NCBI GenBank assembly: GCA_030737835.1
Contig: CM060851.1
Span: forward strand, 3,066,615-3,130,614
Source of the DNA: Acorus gramineus
Lineage: Eukaryota > Streptophyta > Magnoliopsida > Acorales > Acoraceae
DNA length: 64,000 bases
Reading direction: 5' to 3'
The notes under the pieces: model-generated
The model's database searches: none
Told to the model about the DNA's origin: nothing
What the model saw: the letters and a program-made list of their open reading frames with translations, nothing else
Program-made: the position numbers and the translations under genes
Shown here: one piece after another, positions 26,120 through 39,012 of the stretch
Layout: each line of letters opens with the position of its first letter
Numbering within the stretch: position 1 is the stretch's first letter

Positions 26120-27400
26120 CCTTCTCATTCCAATTCCTTTTCTTTTCTTAATCTGTTCATAAATAACTCAGCACACCTAAATCACACACCACAACAATCT
26201 AAGGATGCTATTGTCACATTCCCCTTCTGCAGAAGGCTCCAAGGCATTTCCCACATTGTCTATTTGAAGTTTCTAAAAAAAAACATATAGTGCTTCAATC
26301 AAACTTAAATTTTATCATATTAACATAGTTGTCTGGGCGACGCCTAGGCGACTAGGCGGTCCAGATGGACCTAGGAGATCGTCCGCCTAATAGTATGTTA
26401 ATTAAGCGGGCGCCTGGGCCCGCCTACCCCCCTAAATCACGCTTAGCCCGCCTTAACCACGCCTAGCCCGCCCAATCCCTCGCCTAACCTCAAAAATAAA
26501 AAAAAAAAAAAACACAATCGAAAGATTGAAACATCACCTACCCTGCCGGCCAACAGTGCAACGAATTCTTCTGGTCTCCAGTGAGTCTCTATTGATTTTT
26601 TGTCTCTCCCTCCTATCTCTCCTCAAAATTTCTGAACTCTTATCTCATTCTCCCTCAATCTCTTCCCCCTTTTCTTTTTCTTTAATGCCACTAGGGTTAG
26701 ATTATATTAATTTTGTTGAAATGGACATGCACCAATAAATTACGTCTATGTGTTCTTTATTTATAAATAGCATTCTTCATTTTAAGTAATATTCCTGAAA
26801 AAATTAAAAAATGGATAAGCAGATAAATAACTTTAATATAATTATCAATTTAAATAATAAAATCTTAATTAAGCACTGCCTAGGAGGTTGGCCACCGCCT
26901 AGGGTCGCCTAGCCGCCCAGACAACTATGCAGATTAGCCATAGACCATCCAAATGCAATATCTTCTCTTCTCTTGATCCGTGCCAAAATGCTCGCACTCC
27001 TAAATCACAACTCCCTACTAATCAAAGAATGCTACAATCACATTCGCCTTCTGAAGAAGGCTCCAAAACATTTCCCACCTTTGCTATTCAAAATTTTCAA
27101 AGCAAAATCATTCTGCTTAAATCAAAATTAAATTGTTTCATACTCCACACTCCACAATCAAAGACCCTCCCATCGCAATCTCTTCTCTTTTCTTGATCCA
27201 TTCTTACATAACTTAAGCACTCCTAAACCACAACTCCACACTAATCTAGGACTTCTATAGTCACATTCCCCTTCCATATTAAGCTCCAAAGCATTTCCCA
27301 CCACTCAAAATTTTAAAGCAAAATCATATACTACTTCAAATTTATGATTCTATCACTCGACAATCTCATATACAATGCCTTTACTCATGGTCTTAACAAA
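26120..27400. repeat. tandem array of ~200-230-bp repeats (interrupted)
   Basis: At least three units share the ordered words TCTTCTCTTGATCC / CTCCTAAATCACA / CACATTCCCCTTC / GGCTCCAA.GCATTTCCCAC / AAAGCAAAATCAT. They begin near 26130, 26955 and 27180. Removing the 606-bp element at 26324-26929 restores a spacing of ~200-230 bp. A more diverged unit lies at 31190-31400, beyond the LINE insertion. No coding potential was seen. Confidence 0.62.
26324..26929. mobile_element. hAT-like non-autonomous element (MITE)
   Basis: The termini are inverted: CATAGTTGTCTGGGCG at the left, and the reverse complement of the right end reads CATAGTTGTCTGGGCGG. Both are followed by CGCCTAGG-rich subterminal sequence. 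The flanking 8 bp are CATATTAA and CAGATTAG, matching at 6 of 8 positions, consistent with an aged 8-bp hAT target duplication. The interior has no transposase. The element sits inside a repeat unit, so it post-dates the array. Confidence 0.7.
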
Positions 27401-27423
27401 ATTATGTGGGGAGGAACCTGAAA

Positions 27424-29810
27424 TTTTTTTTTTTTTTTTTTTGAAATAAGGTTAGACATAGTCCACCAATCATTTTCATTAAGAAGTAGATTAGTAACAC
27501 GGTCTAAATGGAGGGTGAGAGGAAAAGAGAGCAAACAAAATAATACTACAATAGCCCGACATGACCGAGACCGCAGGGGTAGATAGGACATCTACCCGCC
27601 CTGAAGCCCGATGCTCCTAATATAACTTCATCTACATGATGATCTCGACATCACCTCCATGAAGAGTGACGCCTGCACCCCAACCAGGTCCCACGCTCAG
27701 TCCCGGATCAATGATGCCGCAAACGCTCACATATTCTCAACATAGACCCTCGCCCCTTTGAAAATTGCATCATTTCTGGTGATCCAGATCACCCAAGTCC
27801 CTGCCGAGATAATCAAACGAGCAATGGTCTTCCTTGGGCCCGCCGACAATCTCGTGCCCAACTCCGCACCTGCCTCCCACATTTGATAAGCACTGGAAAG
27901 GGGCCAAAGACGTCGCCATTCCCACCTCCCACCAAAAAGCTTGCACGACCCTGCATTGGCAAAAAAGGTGGGCCACCGTCTCAGGTGCATTGCCGCAAAG
28001 GCCACAAAGCACTTCGTCTTCCCTCCTCCACTTGGCCCGGAGTACTTTCGTCAGTGCTCGTGCGCGAGTAGCCACAGGAACACCTTTATCTTCCGCGGGA
28101 CCTTTGGCTTCCATACGCGAGACAGACAACTGCACCCGAGGGAGGCTGATGGGAACTCCCTCCGCCTCCATTCATAACAACTTTTGACCTAAAGCCGGCA
28201 AACGGCGTAGGAGCCCACAGTGGCCTGTCCAAAGAGTCGCCAAACTACCTCCCCATGCCACAAGAAGATCCGATAGGAGTCTGAGCTGGAGCTGCACCGC
28301 AGCCGATAATCGGGACCTGCACAGACTGATCGACCATCGTCCATTGCTCCCCTCCGCGGACCAGAAACCACAAACAGGCCCTTCTTGGGACAATGCAAGG
28401 TCGTAAACCTCTAGGAACTGCTTGCTCAAAGCTTGCTCTCCGCACAAAACATCATTTCAAAAACTCATGTCCAAGCCCCTGCCAATTACCCGCTTAACAC
28501 AGTGAGCGAAGCCTGTGCAATCGCCGAAGATCCCTTTGCACAATGTCAACAATCGGGCACAAATGGCAAGCCACTGATGCCCACCCAAACCATGACCCCT
28601 GTATTGGTCCCTGAATATACGCACCCACGTTTGCTCGGGGTCGCACAGCCACCTCCATAGTCACTTAAACGCCTTGTTCATGTCTCCAGGGTCAAGTATG
28701 CCCAGCCCTCCCGCCTCTTTTTGCAAGCAAACCGTAGACCAATCCACAAGGAGTGGCTTGATCGACGACTCGCGCGCGCCTTGCCAAAGGAATCAACGTC
28801 GCATCAGCTCGATACGGTCGAGTACACGCATTGGGATGCTAAACATGGAGAGGAAAAACGGCAGAAGAGCTGGCAGAACCGCCTGCAGGAGCGTCAATCG
28901 ACATCCGTGGCTCAGGAACCACCCTAGCCACCCCGCAAGACGACGTTGAAACCTCTCGACGAGGGGCTCCCACTCCGCCTTCTTCATCCGACCACACACA
29001 AGAGGCAGACCCAACAGCCGGGTCGGGAACGACTACACCGAGCAGCCCACGATCTGTGCTAACGCCACTGCTCGTTCAGGGGCCACATTCACAGGGAGAA
29101 GTGCACATTTGGCCCAATTTAAACAGAGGCCGGATACCAACTCGAAACAAAAGGAAATGAATGGGTCAGCCCGAGCTGAGGTGGTCGATGCGTCAAACAA
29201 CATCAACGTGTCGTCGGTGTATTGGACCAGCACCACCCTTTGTCCTCCCGCCATGCTTGCCAGCCACTAAACCAGCCCCCTCTCATTGCGGCTGAGCACA
29301 TCCAGCTTAACACATTCACTACAAACACAAAAAGGATTGGGGATAACGGGTCGCCTTGATGCAGGCCGCGGTTTAGCAGGAAAAACCCGTATGGGACACT
29401 GTTGAGCAGCATGACCCATGGGCAGAATCAGTGCAATGTCTAAGCATGTTTATCCAATGTTTGTCGATGCCATGCAAAGACAGGACATGATATAAAAAAT
29501 CCCAATGGACACTATCGAATGCTTTCGCGAAATCTAGCTTCAAAGCAGCCCCGCTCTGGTGGTCCTTGTGGAGGGCCGAAATAGCTCCTGTGCCACCACA
29601 AAACTGTCCTGGAGGCTCCGTCCAGGGAGGAAGGTTGATTGCGTCGCCTCCACCAAATCCGCGCTGACCTTCTTCATCCTCGTGGCCATCACCTTGGCCA
29701 CAATCATGTATCTCACATTGACAAGGCAAATTGGGCAATACTCATCCACGGACATTGCACCTTCCTTCTTGGGAACCTTAGAGATGTTGAGATGGAGGAA
29801 CTCACTTCTA
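27424..29810 (-). pseudogene. 5'-truncated, decayed L1-type LINE (reverse transcriptase and C-terminal zinc-binding region)
   Basis: On the minus strand, from high to low coordinates, the order is LINE-like: PKKEGAMSVDEYCPI and LVEATQSTFLPGRS, then LDFAKAFDSVHWDFL, GLHQGDPLSPILF, the catalytic loop QYTDDTLML (YADD in most relatives), the thumb [13 protein letters not shown], and the zf-RVT segment LCGNAPETVAHLFCQC. These lie in different frames and contain stops, so the element is inactive. A 19-base T run at 27424-27442 is the poly(A) tail read on the plus strand and fixes the 3' end. The 5' end is truncated near 29810. It was inserted beside the ~220-bp repeat array. Confidence 0.9.
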
Positions 29811-31180
29811 TTTTAAGATATCTTCATGAAGAGGATTTGGAAGAGGAGGATACTGTAGAATGGAAGCGTGATCCCTTACATGGATTTATCATTAAATCAT
29901 TTTATAGTGGAACAACCTTCAACCAATAGTGGAACTTATGGGAAAACCCCAAAAGCATTCAGATAAGTATAAGAATGAATGAGTAGCTCCAGCTTTAGTT
30001 TGATCAGTTTAACCAACTCTGGTCTTTCTTCCATCATGATTAGACGATCCAGTACAATTTGAAGGGATAGCTTCTGTTTATGACTTGACCGACCTAGTTT
30101 CCCAAAATGATCAGAATAAAGCACTTGTTTCACAACCAACCAATGGAGTTGCTTAACCAACAGAAGTAGTGGGAGCTATTGATTCTTCGGCAGATAGATC
30201 TGATTGACCACCCTTGCACACTTTTTAGTCCACTTCAGATGAAGTAAAGGCGGCTCTTTAAATAAAGCAAAAGCGTCACCTCTTTCTGCTCAAGTCAAAA
30301 GAAAACAAAAGTCAAAGTTGATAATTGTCTTTTTGAGTCCGTCCTTCTTCCGTACTCAGCACTTACCCCTACCCAACAACCTCCTCTAACTTACATAGTC
30401 ACCTTTCCGCCTGCCTTTCGCATCCATAAACCCTCCCATTGAAAAAGTATAAGGTAATTAAATAACTTCACTTTGTTCACCTCTATCTTTGTCTAAACGA
30501 AGTTTGAAACCTTCTTGACTTGACGGAAAGAAAGTGATGAGTGGTGTAACCTTATTCAAGTTAAGGGTCTATCCAAAGAGAATGTAAAGAGAACATACTT
30601 TTCTTTTGTCTAAAATAAAGTCATTTATCTTTGTTTTGGAGGTTGCACTCAGTGGAGGTACTCATGCATGGCACCGGATGATTGAGGTGATGAAAGGGAT
30701 TGGTCAGTCCCAGACATTGCTCTTCCACAAAATTCCAAGACCGCAAATCCATTGATAGAAGCTTGTCTGCTGCCCTCTATTACACTTGCTTTGTATTTGG
30801 TTGTCCACTTAATAGTTGCATTGATTGTCGCTTGGTTCATGATGCAACTTTAATGATCTAGAAGGCATGCGGGTGAGGTTTTGAAAAGAATAAAGAAAGG
30901 AGATCTTCACAACAAGGCAAATGTCAAGGTCTCGTTCCACATGCGCTGCTATTTGACTCATATATGAGGTTGTGTTCCCAAAACAAACGCATATATGAGG
31001 AAAATATATGGATGAACATGACAGACTCACTTAGGGCGTGGGTTAGATTGTAGGTGGGGAATCGTCATCCACAATTATGGGGGTTAATTTGTGAGAGTTT
31101 TTTGTGTGAAACTTTTTGGGTGAGAGGAGATTCCGCTTGTTGTAATTAATTTTATTGTTCCTATGTTTTTCTTATATTTT
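29811..31180. other. unassigned DNA with a possible LINE scrap
   Basis: At 29811-29930 the plus strand encodes DTVEWKRDPLHGFIIKSFYS. This resembles the D..W.....G.F.VKS.Y pattern before the zf-RVT domain of plant LINEs, so it may be a second fragment in the opposite orientation. The interval 29930-30640 is less AT-rich than its neighbours and has no recognised gene. The rest shows nothing identifiable. Confidence 0.35.
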
Positions 31181-31189
31181 GGAGATCCC

Positions 31190-31400
31190 TCATCTCCTTT
31201 TATTTGGGAAGCACCATTCTCAATATGAAGGCTCCAATCTTTCTACATTCAGTAATAGAGCCCGCCCAACACAACTCCTTCTCTATTCCGAATTCCGATC
31301 CATGCCTAAATAATCCGCGCGCTCTTAAACCGCTCCTCCATGTTAATCTAAGAATTTCATAATTGCTTTCCACTTCAATAGAAAGCTCTCTCTTTAAGTT
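31190..31400. repeat. diverged unit of the ~220-bp repeat
   Basis: It shares GAAGGCTCCAA, TTCCGATCCATGCCTAAATAA, CTCTTAAACC and TTAATCTAAGAATTTC with the units at 26.1-27.4 kb in the same order. It is separated from them by the LINE insertion and about 1.4 kb. Confidence 0.45.
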
Positions 31401-31464
31401 TTACTCAAAATTACGAGCTATGTATACCAATTACAATCAATATTAATAATCCAAAGAAACATAA

Positions 31465-31628
31465 ATACTTCCGATATAATCATATAATCCAAAAAAAAAA
31501 AAAAACATGAAGTCCAAAAACACATTGTTGTCAATAACAATTACCACATAATACTTCTGATATAATCACATAACCCAAAAAAAACATGAAGTCTAAGAAC
31601 ACATTGTTATCAATAACAATTACCACAT
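31465..31628. repeat. direct tandem duplication, ~80-86-bp unit
   Basis: Two adjacent copies (31465-31550 and 31551-31628) both read ATACTTCYGATATAATC, then an A run, CATGAAGTC, AACACATTGTT and TCAATAACAATTACCACA. They differ by a few substitutions and by A-run length. Confidence 0.7.
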
Positions 31629-31980
31629 TTGGGCCAATATTGCTCACCTTCTGGAAGACCTGCTGCCACAATCTCTTCTTCAGCGCGGCCAAGATACAAG
31701 CTTGAACCTCTCGCCCTTCACACACTCAATCAAGAACTTCAAAAACATAGCCGACATGCACTTCGCGTTCGCACGATCCACCGAAGGCCTACGACCGGCA
31801 TTCCCGCAAACGCCGCGCCGATCAGGTACTCCGCCCCTGTATGGACGGTGTAGGTCGACGTAAGGGGTCCAATTGCAGAGACGGAAGGAAACCCCAGATC
31901 GAATTGTGGAATTGGGGCGGGGACGGAATCGGGCGGTGGCGAGGGAGAGTGAGTGAGGGGAGAGGAGTCGATGGGAATTT
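31629..31980 (-). pseudogene. GC-rich exon-like segment, unidentified
   Basis: This island is distinctly GC-richer than its surroundings. On the minus strand it reads RRPSVDRANAKCMSAMFLKF and then, in another frame, CILAALKKRLWQQVFQK, followed by a good donor (CAGAAG-GTGAGC). The frame change and the in-frame stop argue for a decayed first exon. The protein family was not recognised. Confidence 0.25.
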
Positions 31981-31994
31981 ATGCAATTTGTTTT

Positions 31995-32165
31995 GGCTCA
32001 GGCTGTTAAACGAGCCGATCTTCGACCTGCTCTGACTCAGCTCATTTATATTTATTTTTAGGCTCAGCTCATACTCAACTCAGCTCGGTTACAAATTTAA
32101 TTATGTGTTCAAGCTCAGCTCGTTGGGCTCGTGCAAAGCTCGACTCAGACTCGTTAAAAGCTAAA
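31995..32165. mobile_element. fragment of the hAT-like 'AGCTCG' miniature element family
   Basis: TTAAACGAGCC, CTCAGCTCA and AGCTCGACTCAGACTCG are the same vocabulary as the elements at 39013 and 54864. The ends are incomplete and no target duplication was found. Confidence 0.45.
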
Positions 32166-32762
32166 ATTATTTTTTTTTTAACATTTTAAAAATCAATTTT
32201 CACAGATCACAATACTTTATAAATGTTTAAAATTCTACACTAATCAACAACATATTTAAAATAAACAAAAAATAAACAACATGTTTAAAATTCATCACCT
32301 TGAACAACTCCAACAGTCAACACCATACATATTAATCAAACCTATAACATTTTCCCTTCTCAATATTATAAGTGGAGAAAGTGCAAATCAATCTTCTATC
32401 AACAATTCTCTACAGAAAAAATTTGGGCAAGTGTATTTCCTGGTTAGATTTTCACCATCAACCTACCCAAAAAATGTGGTGATTCTACAATCATTGTTAC
32501 TTAACCACCCACAGAGAAAAAAAAAATACACACACACATGATCACAACCATATTTATCTCTGATTTTACTAGATATATTAAATCAAGCTATAAGTAGTAG
32601 GTCATAAAGAGATGGTACAATATCACCCCAGCATTATGTAATGGACTTCAACAGGGATTTTGTGTCTGCAAACAGAAGCTTTATTGAGAGCAATCACAAG
32701 CTTTTTATATTAAATAACTAAAGTGGCAGCCCAAGAGCCAACAAGCCCATAACAGGTGGGCA

Positions 32763-35700
32763 TCAACGAGCGGCGACGACATGACCTGCACCTTCCTTTT
32801 TCAAGAAGTTTTCAATGTACTCTTTCCTGCAAGGGGTAAAAAAAAACTTATCAGCAACAGAAAGACTCGCTACAGAAATACTAAAGCATGCGAACACCAA
32901 AGAATTTGGGGCAGCGAAAGTGGAAATGGTTATTATATGGAATCACAGTGTCTCAGGGATGTGCATCCAAAACCAAGATCCCAGCTCTCAACATGGCCCA
33001 AAGTGTTGAAACAAAATGACCTGTTATTCTGAACTGCAAACCTTCGGATAAGGAATTTGTAGGATTCTTGTCACAGAAACAAAGCATTTGCTAAAAGATC
33101 ACTTGGCTTCAATCAATGTCGAATATAATCAGATTCTCTTCTATCATGTCATCACTGTGACTGAATATCAGGACCATGACATGTAGGATGTTGACAGTTA
33201 TGGGGAATATCCGAACCACAGCAACATAGTAGATATTTTAGGATGTTAATGGGGAAAGACACCACAGAAAGTCAATGAAAAATGGGAAAAAAAATAACAA
33301 TGCACATATAATTTCCTACTCGATGATAAAGTTTTCTACTATTGGACATCTTTGGAAATGGAGAGTAATCGAGTCCAAATATAAGCAGAAGGAAAATATA
33401 ACATACTGATTATTTTGGATGGAAGAACAGATGTGGCATATGGGACAAGCTCAGTATACACAGGTTGATTTGAGTCCCACCCATGGACCATATAAAATAC
33501 CAGTAAAGTGTTTAATTGAACATCATACAGGAGATCCTAGCACTAGTACTTGATGAATGAGGGCCACATTTAGAGTACAGATCAAAATAGGTCATAGGTA
33601 GACAGAATCTGGGGATTCATGTCCATGATTCCGGAAAAATCACTTCATGGATTCAGAGGCAGGAATTTGTAAGCTATTTTGATCAAAATAGGTCATAGTA
33701 ATAGTGAGTATATCACAGAAAGGATAGAAATCTACAGGAATCTTCAATAGAATGTTGCAGTGTGGAGAAATACTTCAGATAATTAAAGGAAGGTCAAGCT
33801 CATGAACAAGGATTGAATAGAAATTGGAGTTGAAACAATTGAAGCATTCTAAAAAAATTTATGTCAAGCTGGAATTGCTTGTCATGACTGATGTAACTCT
33901 GACTACCTGAACACATCGAATTGTAATATGTGCATAATGTTAAGCATATCATATGAGCAACTAAACAGATGCTCTGTTTAGAACAGTAAAACTACACCCT
34001 GAATAACTAAAACAGCAATACTAAACAGTTTTTGGGCCTGAGTAGTCTACAGAATATAACAGGTGCTCACTAAAAACAGACTTCTGCGACCTGTCTACCC
34101 GGGCCCATTAGAAATATTGGAGTCCCAGAGAGAATTTTAGAAAGTGCAAGCAGATTACCTTGCAGGGAGATCATCATGAGGGCGATTAAAGGGAGTCCAC
34201 ACTGGCTCTCCAACAAACAGACGCATTGCCTACACACATCAAAAAATTTAATGTGTTACCATTTTCATAAAGATAAGCACATCATGCCCACAACATTAGT
34301 TTTCAAGTCATCCATATGAGAAGAAAAATAAGACAACAAAATTACCTCAAAAGAAAATCGCTACTTTGTTCCAAAAAACAAACATATACACACAGAAAAT
34401 TTCCTCAAATTTTGTCTGTGCATCCAAATATGAATATAAACAAAATTTGTGTATGCACATCCAAAAATGCATATTCATAGACATGCATATGCAAGGCTTT
34501 ATGTGCTACCAAAAATACAATGCACAAAAACTATGCATAAGCCCACAAAAAAAATGTAAATGCATGGTCTTGCACGTGGGGCAAGATATGAGTAATATTT
34601 CTAAGTTCTCTCTACCATCTCTTAAAAAGCATCCAAAGAAAAGAGAAAAGAAAAGATAGGAAAAAAAAAAAAAAAACTAGGCACACATACAATGCATATG
34701 TTGCACTTATGACAAGTTGACTGACAAAAACTGATGCCTGAAGCTTGATGAGCCAGCTACATAGGCTATAAGAGCTACATGATGGTAGGCAACAGATCAA
34801 TAGTCTATCACATAGACAAGTAGCTGATTTTCATAAAATTTCTGATAATTGAAGAGCAACACAGTAAGATGATTCAAGGGGCATGGAACACATGCTGCTC
34901 AAGTGGTGGAGCAGCAAATCCCACGACCACAGCTACACCAAGCCTTTACTCTGTCATGATGATGAACATAAAATTGTAATCCCTCATCATCATTTGTCAT
35001 TAAACGTTAACCCCCCTTCTTTAATGGAATAAAAGATGGAATAGAATTCTTATTTACACCAAATAGCAAGTTAATCTACTATTTGTTTAATGTACTGTTT
35101 GTTTGGCTCACATCAGTTTTATTCTAGGTGAAATATTGTCATTTAGGGACAGGCATAAAAGTGGAACAGAAAAGCAGCCTAATCCATCTCCCTCATAATA
35201 TTAATCTAGTTTTAAAACAAATAGCTATGTATTTGATTGTGGAATATTAAATGATTATAACCAGACAACTCGTAATTTATTCCTTATCCAAGCTTATTTG
35301 GAAACAGAAAATTGCAGATTATAATACGAAGATTGAATAAAAGCATTCATCAGCAGTTCTTCAAACAGATACATTAACTCCCTTTTTTGTGAAAAAACTG
35401 GAGCTATATTTATAATAAGGCCCCTGAAAGATAAATTGACTCTTTCTATATCAGTAAATTTGTCAATGACATGGATGATTGAAGACTACACAGCACAGCA
35501 AAGTTATATTTTCTGAATACTTTTCTTACATATTTGTTCAAGTAGATCAGAAGAGAAGCTGAAGAAGAGAAAATCAGAGACGGAATCCAATAATATCAAA
35601 TCATCATCCAAATAAACATCACCAATGCTAAAGATCAATTCTACAGAAAAACCTAGGTAGATTGGGTCCTATTTTAAAATGTTCCATTAAATGGAAGGTG

Positions 35701-38700
35701 GGCAATGTGGATCGACTGTTTTGGCATTACTCTTGGTGTGATCAGTATGCTGGATAAATTTATGTCCTATCCAGGGTAGATTTGGTCATGGAGGGTATTG
35801 TGAACAGTTTTGGGAGGTCCAAGGAGGGTGATGATTACTGGGAGCTACTCACAAGACAAAGCTTCATTTCGCTGGAGGCTGAATCTGTTGAGCATCTACA
35901 TTGTGGGTGTGCTGTTACTAAGCTGATCTCAGCCAATTTGGGATGTGCGTCAGGATTTCAGGCTTGCTTTGAATCAATTGACCAGACGTGGAAGGTGGGG
36001 AAAAGATTGAGAAAAAAAGAAGATAGAAGCATCAAGGCTAGCATATCCCAATCCCTGATCCTGGCTGTGCTTTGGCCAGTTCGGTTGGAAAACAATAAGG
36101 TGGACTTACAGGGAACTACCATAAGTGCCTCAAATATATGAGATTCACTGGAGTTCTACATCACAAAACCGGGGTCGCTTTTGTCCAAATGTGAGTCATA
36201 TTATATTCTTTTTTTCTCTTTTTCTTGTTGGGGGGGTTGGGGAAGGGGATTGGTTATTAAGGATTAATTTGGTTTGAATTCTTTCTGTTCCCGGATTCAG
36301 TAGGCTCCTTGCTTACTGTAGTCTGGGTACCAGTTTTCAGTTTCTTCTATATTTTTCATCTCTTGTATTTCTGGCTTTCTTCTATAGGCATTCAGCCTTA
36401 TTGCTAAAAGAAAGGAAATGCCCAAGACAAACAAAACGCACACACACCAAAAGCTTTAAAAAAAGGAAGCCAAGCTGGAAGTTTTAATTATTTTTTAGAA
36501 TGTGGAAATCAAACAGAACAATAGTCCACACATTCAATATCCTCTTTTGATTCACTAAAATATCCTTTATTTCTTGCTTGACAGTGCCAATAAAGATAAC
36601 AGCAAAGCCTAGTCCTAATCTAAATCATCTAGTAAATACTCAATTCATCATAACTTGCAGTGCACCAACTTTGATTTTCTATTATCAGAAAATTTTACAA
36701 AATATCGATCAACTTTTTTATCTGAACTTGGGACCTGGAAAATCTATGGGGGGCATAGTGGAACAAGGGAATACCTTGATGTAGTTGTTAGTATCCAAAG
36801 TAAAGCGGTGATAAATTCCAGCAGGCAGGACAATCATGGCCCCTTTTTTCACTGCTATCCTTATCCAACGCTCATTTTGATCCCTCACGTCAAAATATCC
36901 TGCATCATAATGGTGAAAAGCAGTAGTACAAAAATAAGAGCTTTCTTGTGATGACAAACACATCTGATCATTGTGTAATATATCCTACCACTACCCTCCA
37001 AGCAGTAACGGATCTCTTCATCAGTGTGAAGATGCTCTTCAAAAAAGCTCTTTATCTTAGCCTCATAGTTAGGCAGTTTTTCTGGGCAAACATCACATAT
37101 GTCCTGCCATATAAGAGATACAATTAAACAAACAGAAACATTTTCAGCGGCACCGTCTTTACTTTGATCTTAAAATAAATGGAACTATAATACTTTGTAC
37201 AGTAAATGTACCAATAAAAAGGCAATATGGACAACAGGGAAATAGAAAAAAAATTCACAAACCATATAAGAATAACCCCTGGATTCACGAATTCTCTTCA
37301 AGTCCTCATCATTTTCATAATCACCCCCATTCAGACGCCAACTGAGTACACCTAATTCTACAATATAAACATGAACGTTTTCAGATTAAATATTCCATAA
37401 AAAAAGATAAATTCATGTTATGTGCTCCGACGACGCATACAAACCTTCAAGCCCTTTCAGGGAGACAAACTGCTTGGGTTCAAGGTGATGGGGAAGCCTT
37501 TGGTCTTCATCACTGTCATCCATATACCAGGCCTCGATGACATCCTCCCTAGGATCCTAGTGTCAATGAAAAGTTTTTAAACTCACTTGGCGCTCAACAT
37601 ACAAAATGGTTAGACTGGACATAAAAAAGAAACAGCTGCTGTATTAGAAACAGGGAAAATCCAATGCAGAAACAGTATAGTGTGGCATTAATGTATATGC
37701 AGTGTTCTGAAAAAATGAGATTAAATGAGGATTAAGCAAACGACTACGCGGAATCAGGCCTGATGCACCTCATCGAGGGAATTAAGTGGCCATGACATTG
37801 ATAGGGGATTTAAACTAGGATTAAGCAGCGAGTTATTGTTAAGTGGGGTTTAATTTAGTTAAATTCTTTCATTTTCTTCCTAAGACACAGACACACACAC
37901 ACACACACACACTATATTTTTGCTATTATTAAAAATGGCCAATTAATCCTCAATTGATCCCTGCGTAGTCAATCAATCCCAAGATGACCACTGACCGACT
38001 AGCAGCCAACACTTTTTACTATATTGGTTCTATTCGAAGTGTCAAAAAATCAAGGTCTCCATGCAAGTATGCAACATATTCTATAATTCACATGCCGCCC
38101 CATATAGACAGCAGTACATATTTTCATGACAAGCCGTATAACAGCATCCATATTCCCACCTTTCATAATCAACTTTCCATCACTCTGAAGTCTGAAATTT
38201 TTCGTCTTAATTCAAATGATAAAATATTTAACCACCCGACGATGACAAAACAAGAGAAGTTGCCTCTTTATGGAACAAATATTCTAATGCTCCTGTTCAC
38301 ACCCAAAAAAAATCACTCAGTACAGCATCAAACAGAGAAATTGATGGATAACTGTTTGAAAGGCCTAAAACTTTCCTCCTCTTTTCCCTTACCATTTCTG
38401 TGGATTCAGAATTTTGTATGAATTCAAGTCAACACTAATCAGTATATTATTTCATTTTTAATATTCACAAAATAGAATTTCCCCAAGAAAACACGAGCGT
38501 CAATATCTCCTTTCGTCCCTCTTTCAACTATTCATAAAATCAATCTCAAACTAAACAAATTAATTTTACATACAGAAAAAAAAGGGTTCTTTCTTTTCAT
38601 TCATCGGACACCAAACAATAATCATCAATTGACACCAAGAACAAGCAGAGATGAACATGATCATCCAATCAAAAGCATCAATTAGAGAAAGCTGTAACAC

Positions 38701-38834
38701 AAATCACGTAACAAGCGCGCTGGATCTCTCTCTGTCTCTCGCTCGTTCGCACAAAATCTGATCACAGGATTGAAAATAAGATTCAATTTTTAGAATTTCA
38801 AGGAAAGACTACTCACCTTCAACGACGCCTCCAT
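32763..38834 (-). CDS. ARD: acireductone dioxygenase (methionine salvage)
   Basis: Seven GT-AG exons in transcript order are 38817-38834, 37445-37556, 37263-37357, 36989-37103, 36775-36899, 34159-34229 and 32763-32826. They sum to 600 nt, or 199 residues, the usual plant length. The enzyme is a small cupin that oxidises acireductone with O2: the Fe form gives 4-methylthio-2-oxobutanoate plus formate, and the Ni form runs an off-pathway reaction releasing CO. The metal ligands are visible as H99, H101 and E105 (HLHTDEE) and H144 (AGIYHRF). The N-terminal [20 protein letters not shown] and the C-terminal [14 protein letters not shown] are family-typical. The first exon codes only MEASLK. Intron 5 is ~2.5 kb and holds an antisense LINE fragment. 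A large duplicated segment begins 78 bp upstream of the start codon, so most of the promoter lies in duplicated DNA. No breaks were seen in the reading frame. Confidence 0.96.
35690..36415 (+). mobile_element. LINE 3' fragment inside an ARD intron, antisense to the gene
   Basis: At about 35693 the plus strand reads [16 protein letters not shown], like the WKVGNG..IRFW.D.W motif of plant LINEs. Downstream, [10 protein letters not shown], ...[11 protein letters not shown] and [15 protein letters not shown] match the C-terminal zf-RVT tail (ESVDHL..C, ..LW.IW.ERNN). The end GCCTTATTGCTAAAAGAAAGG is like a LINE 3' terminus. It is internally deleted and inactive. Confidence 0.58.
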
Positions 38835-39012
38835 AGCTTACTCTGTCGAAAGATTTGGAGAACAGAAATATCGACCGCCTTAAAAAAACGCAATCAGAGA
38901 TTCAGAATGAGAATTGAGAAATCTAGTGTGGGCAATTACGGTGAAGCCCTAATGTTTTTGGTAATGACGTTCGTGTAGGTTCATCGTATCGGGACAGCGT
39001 TCTCAGTTTGAG

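Noticed and set aside
27834-28949. Several plus-strand open frames in a GC-rich region
   Set aside because: They are antisense shadows of the minus-strand LINE, whose motifs occur in the expected order.
26324-31628. Regularly spaced repeats as a possible CRISPR-like array
   Set aside because: Units are ~80-230 bp, adjacent and diverged, with no short identical repeats separated by unique spacers, and the genome is a plant.
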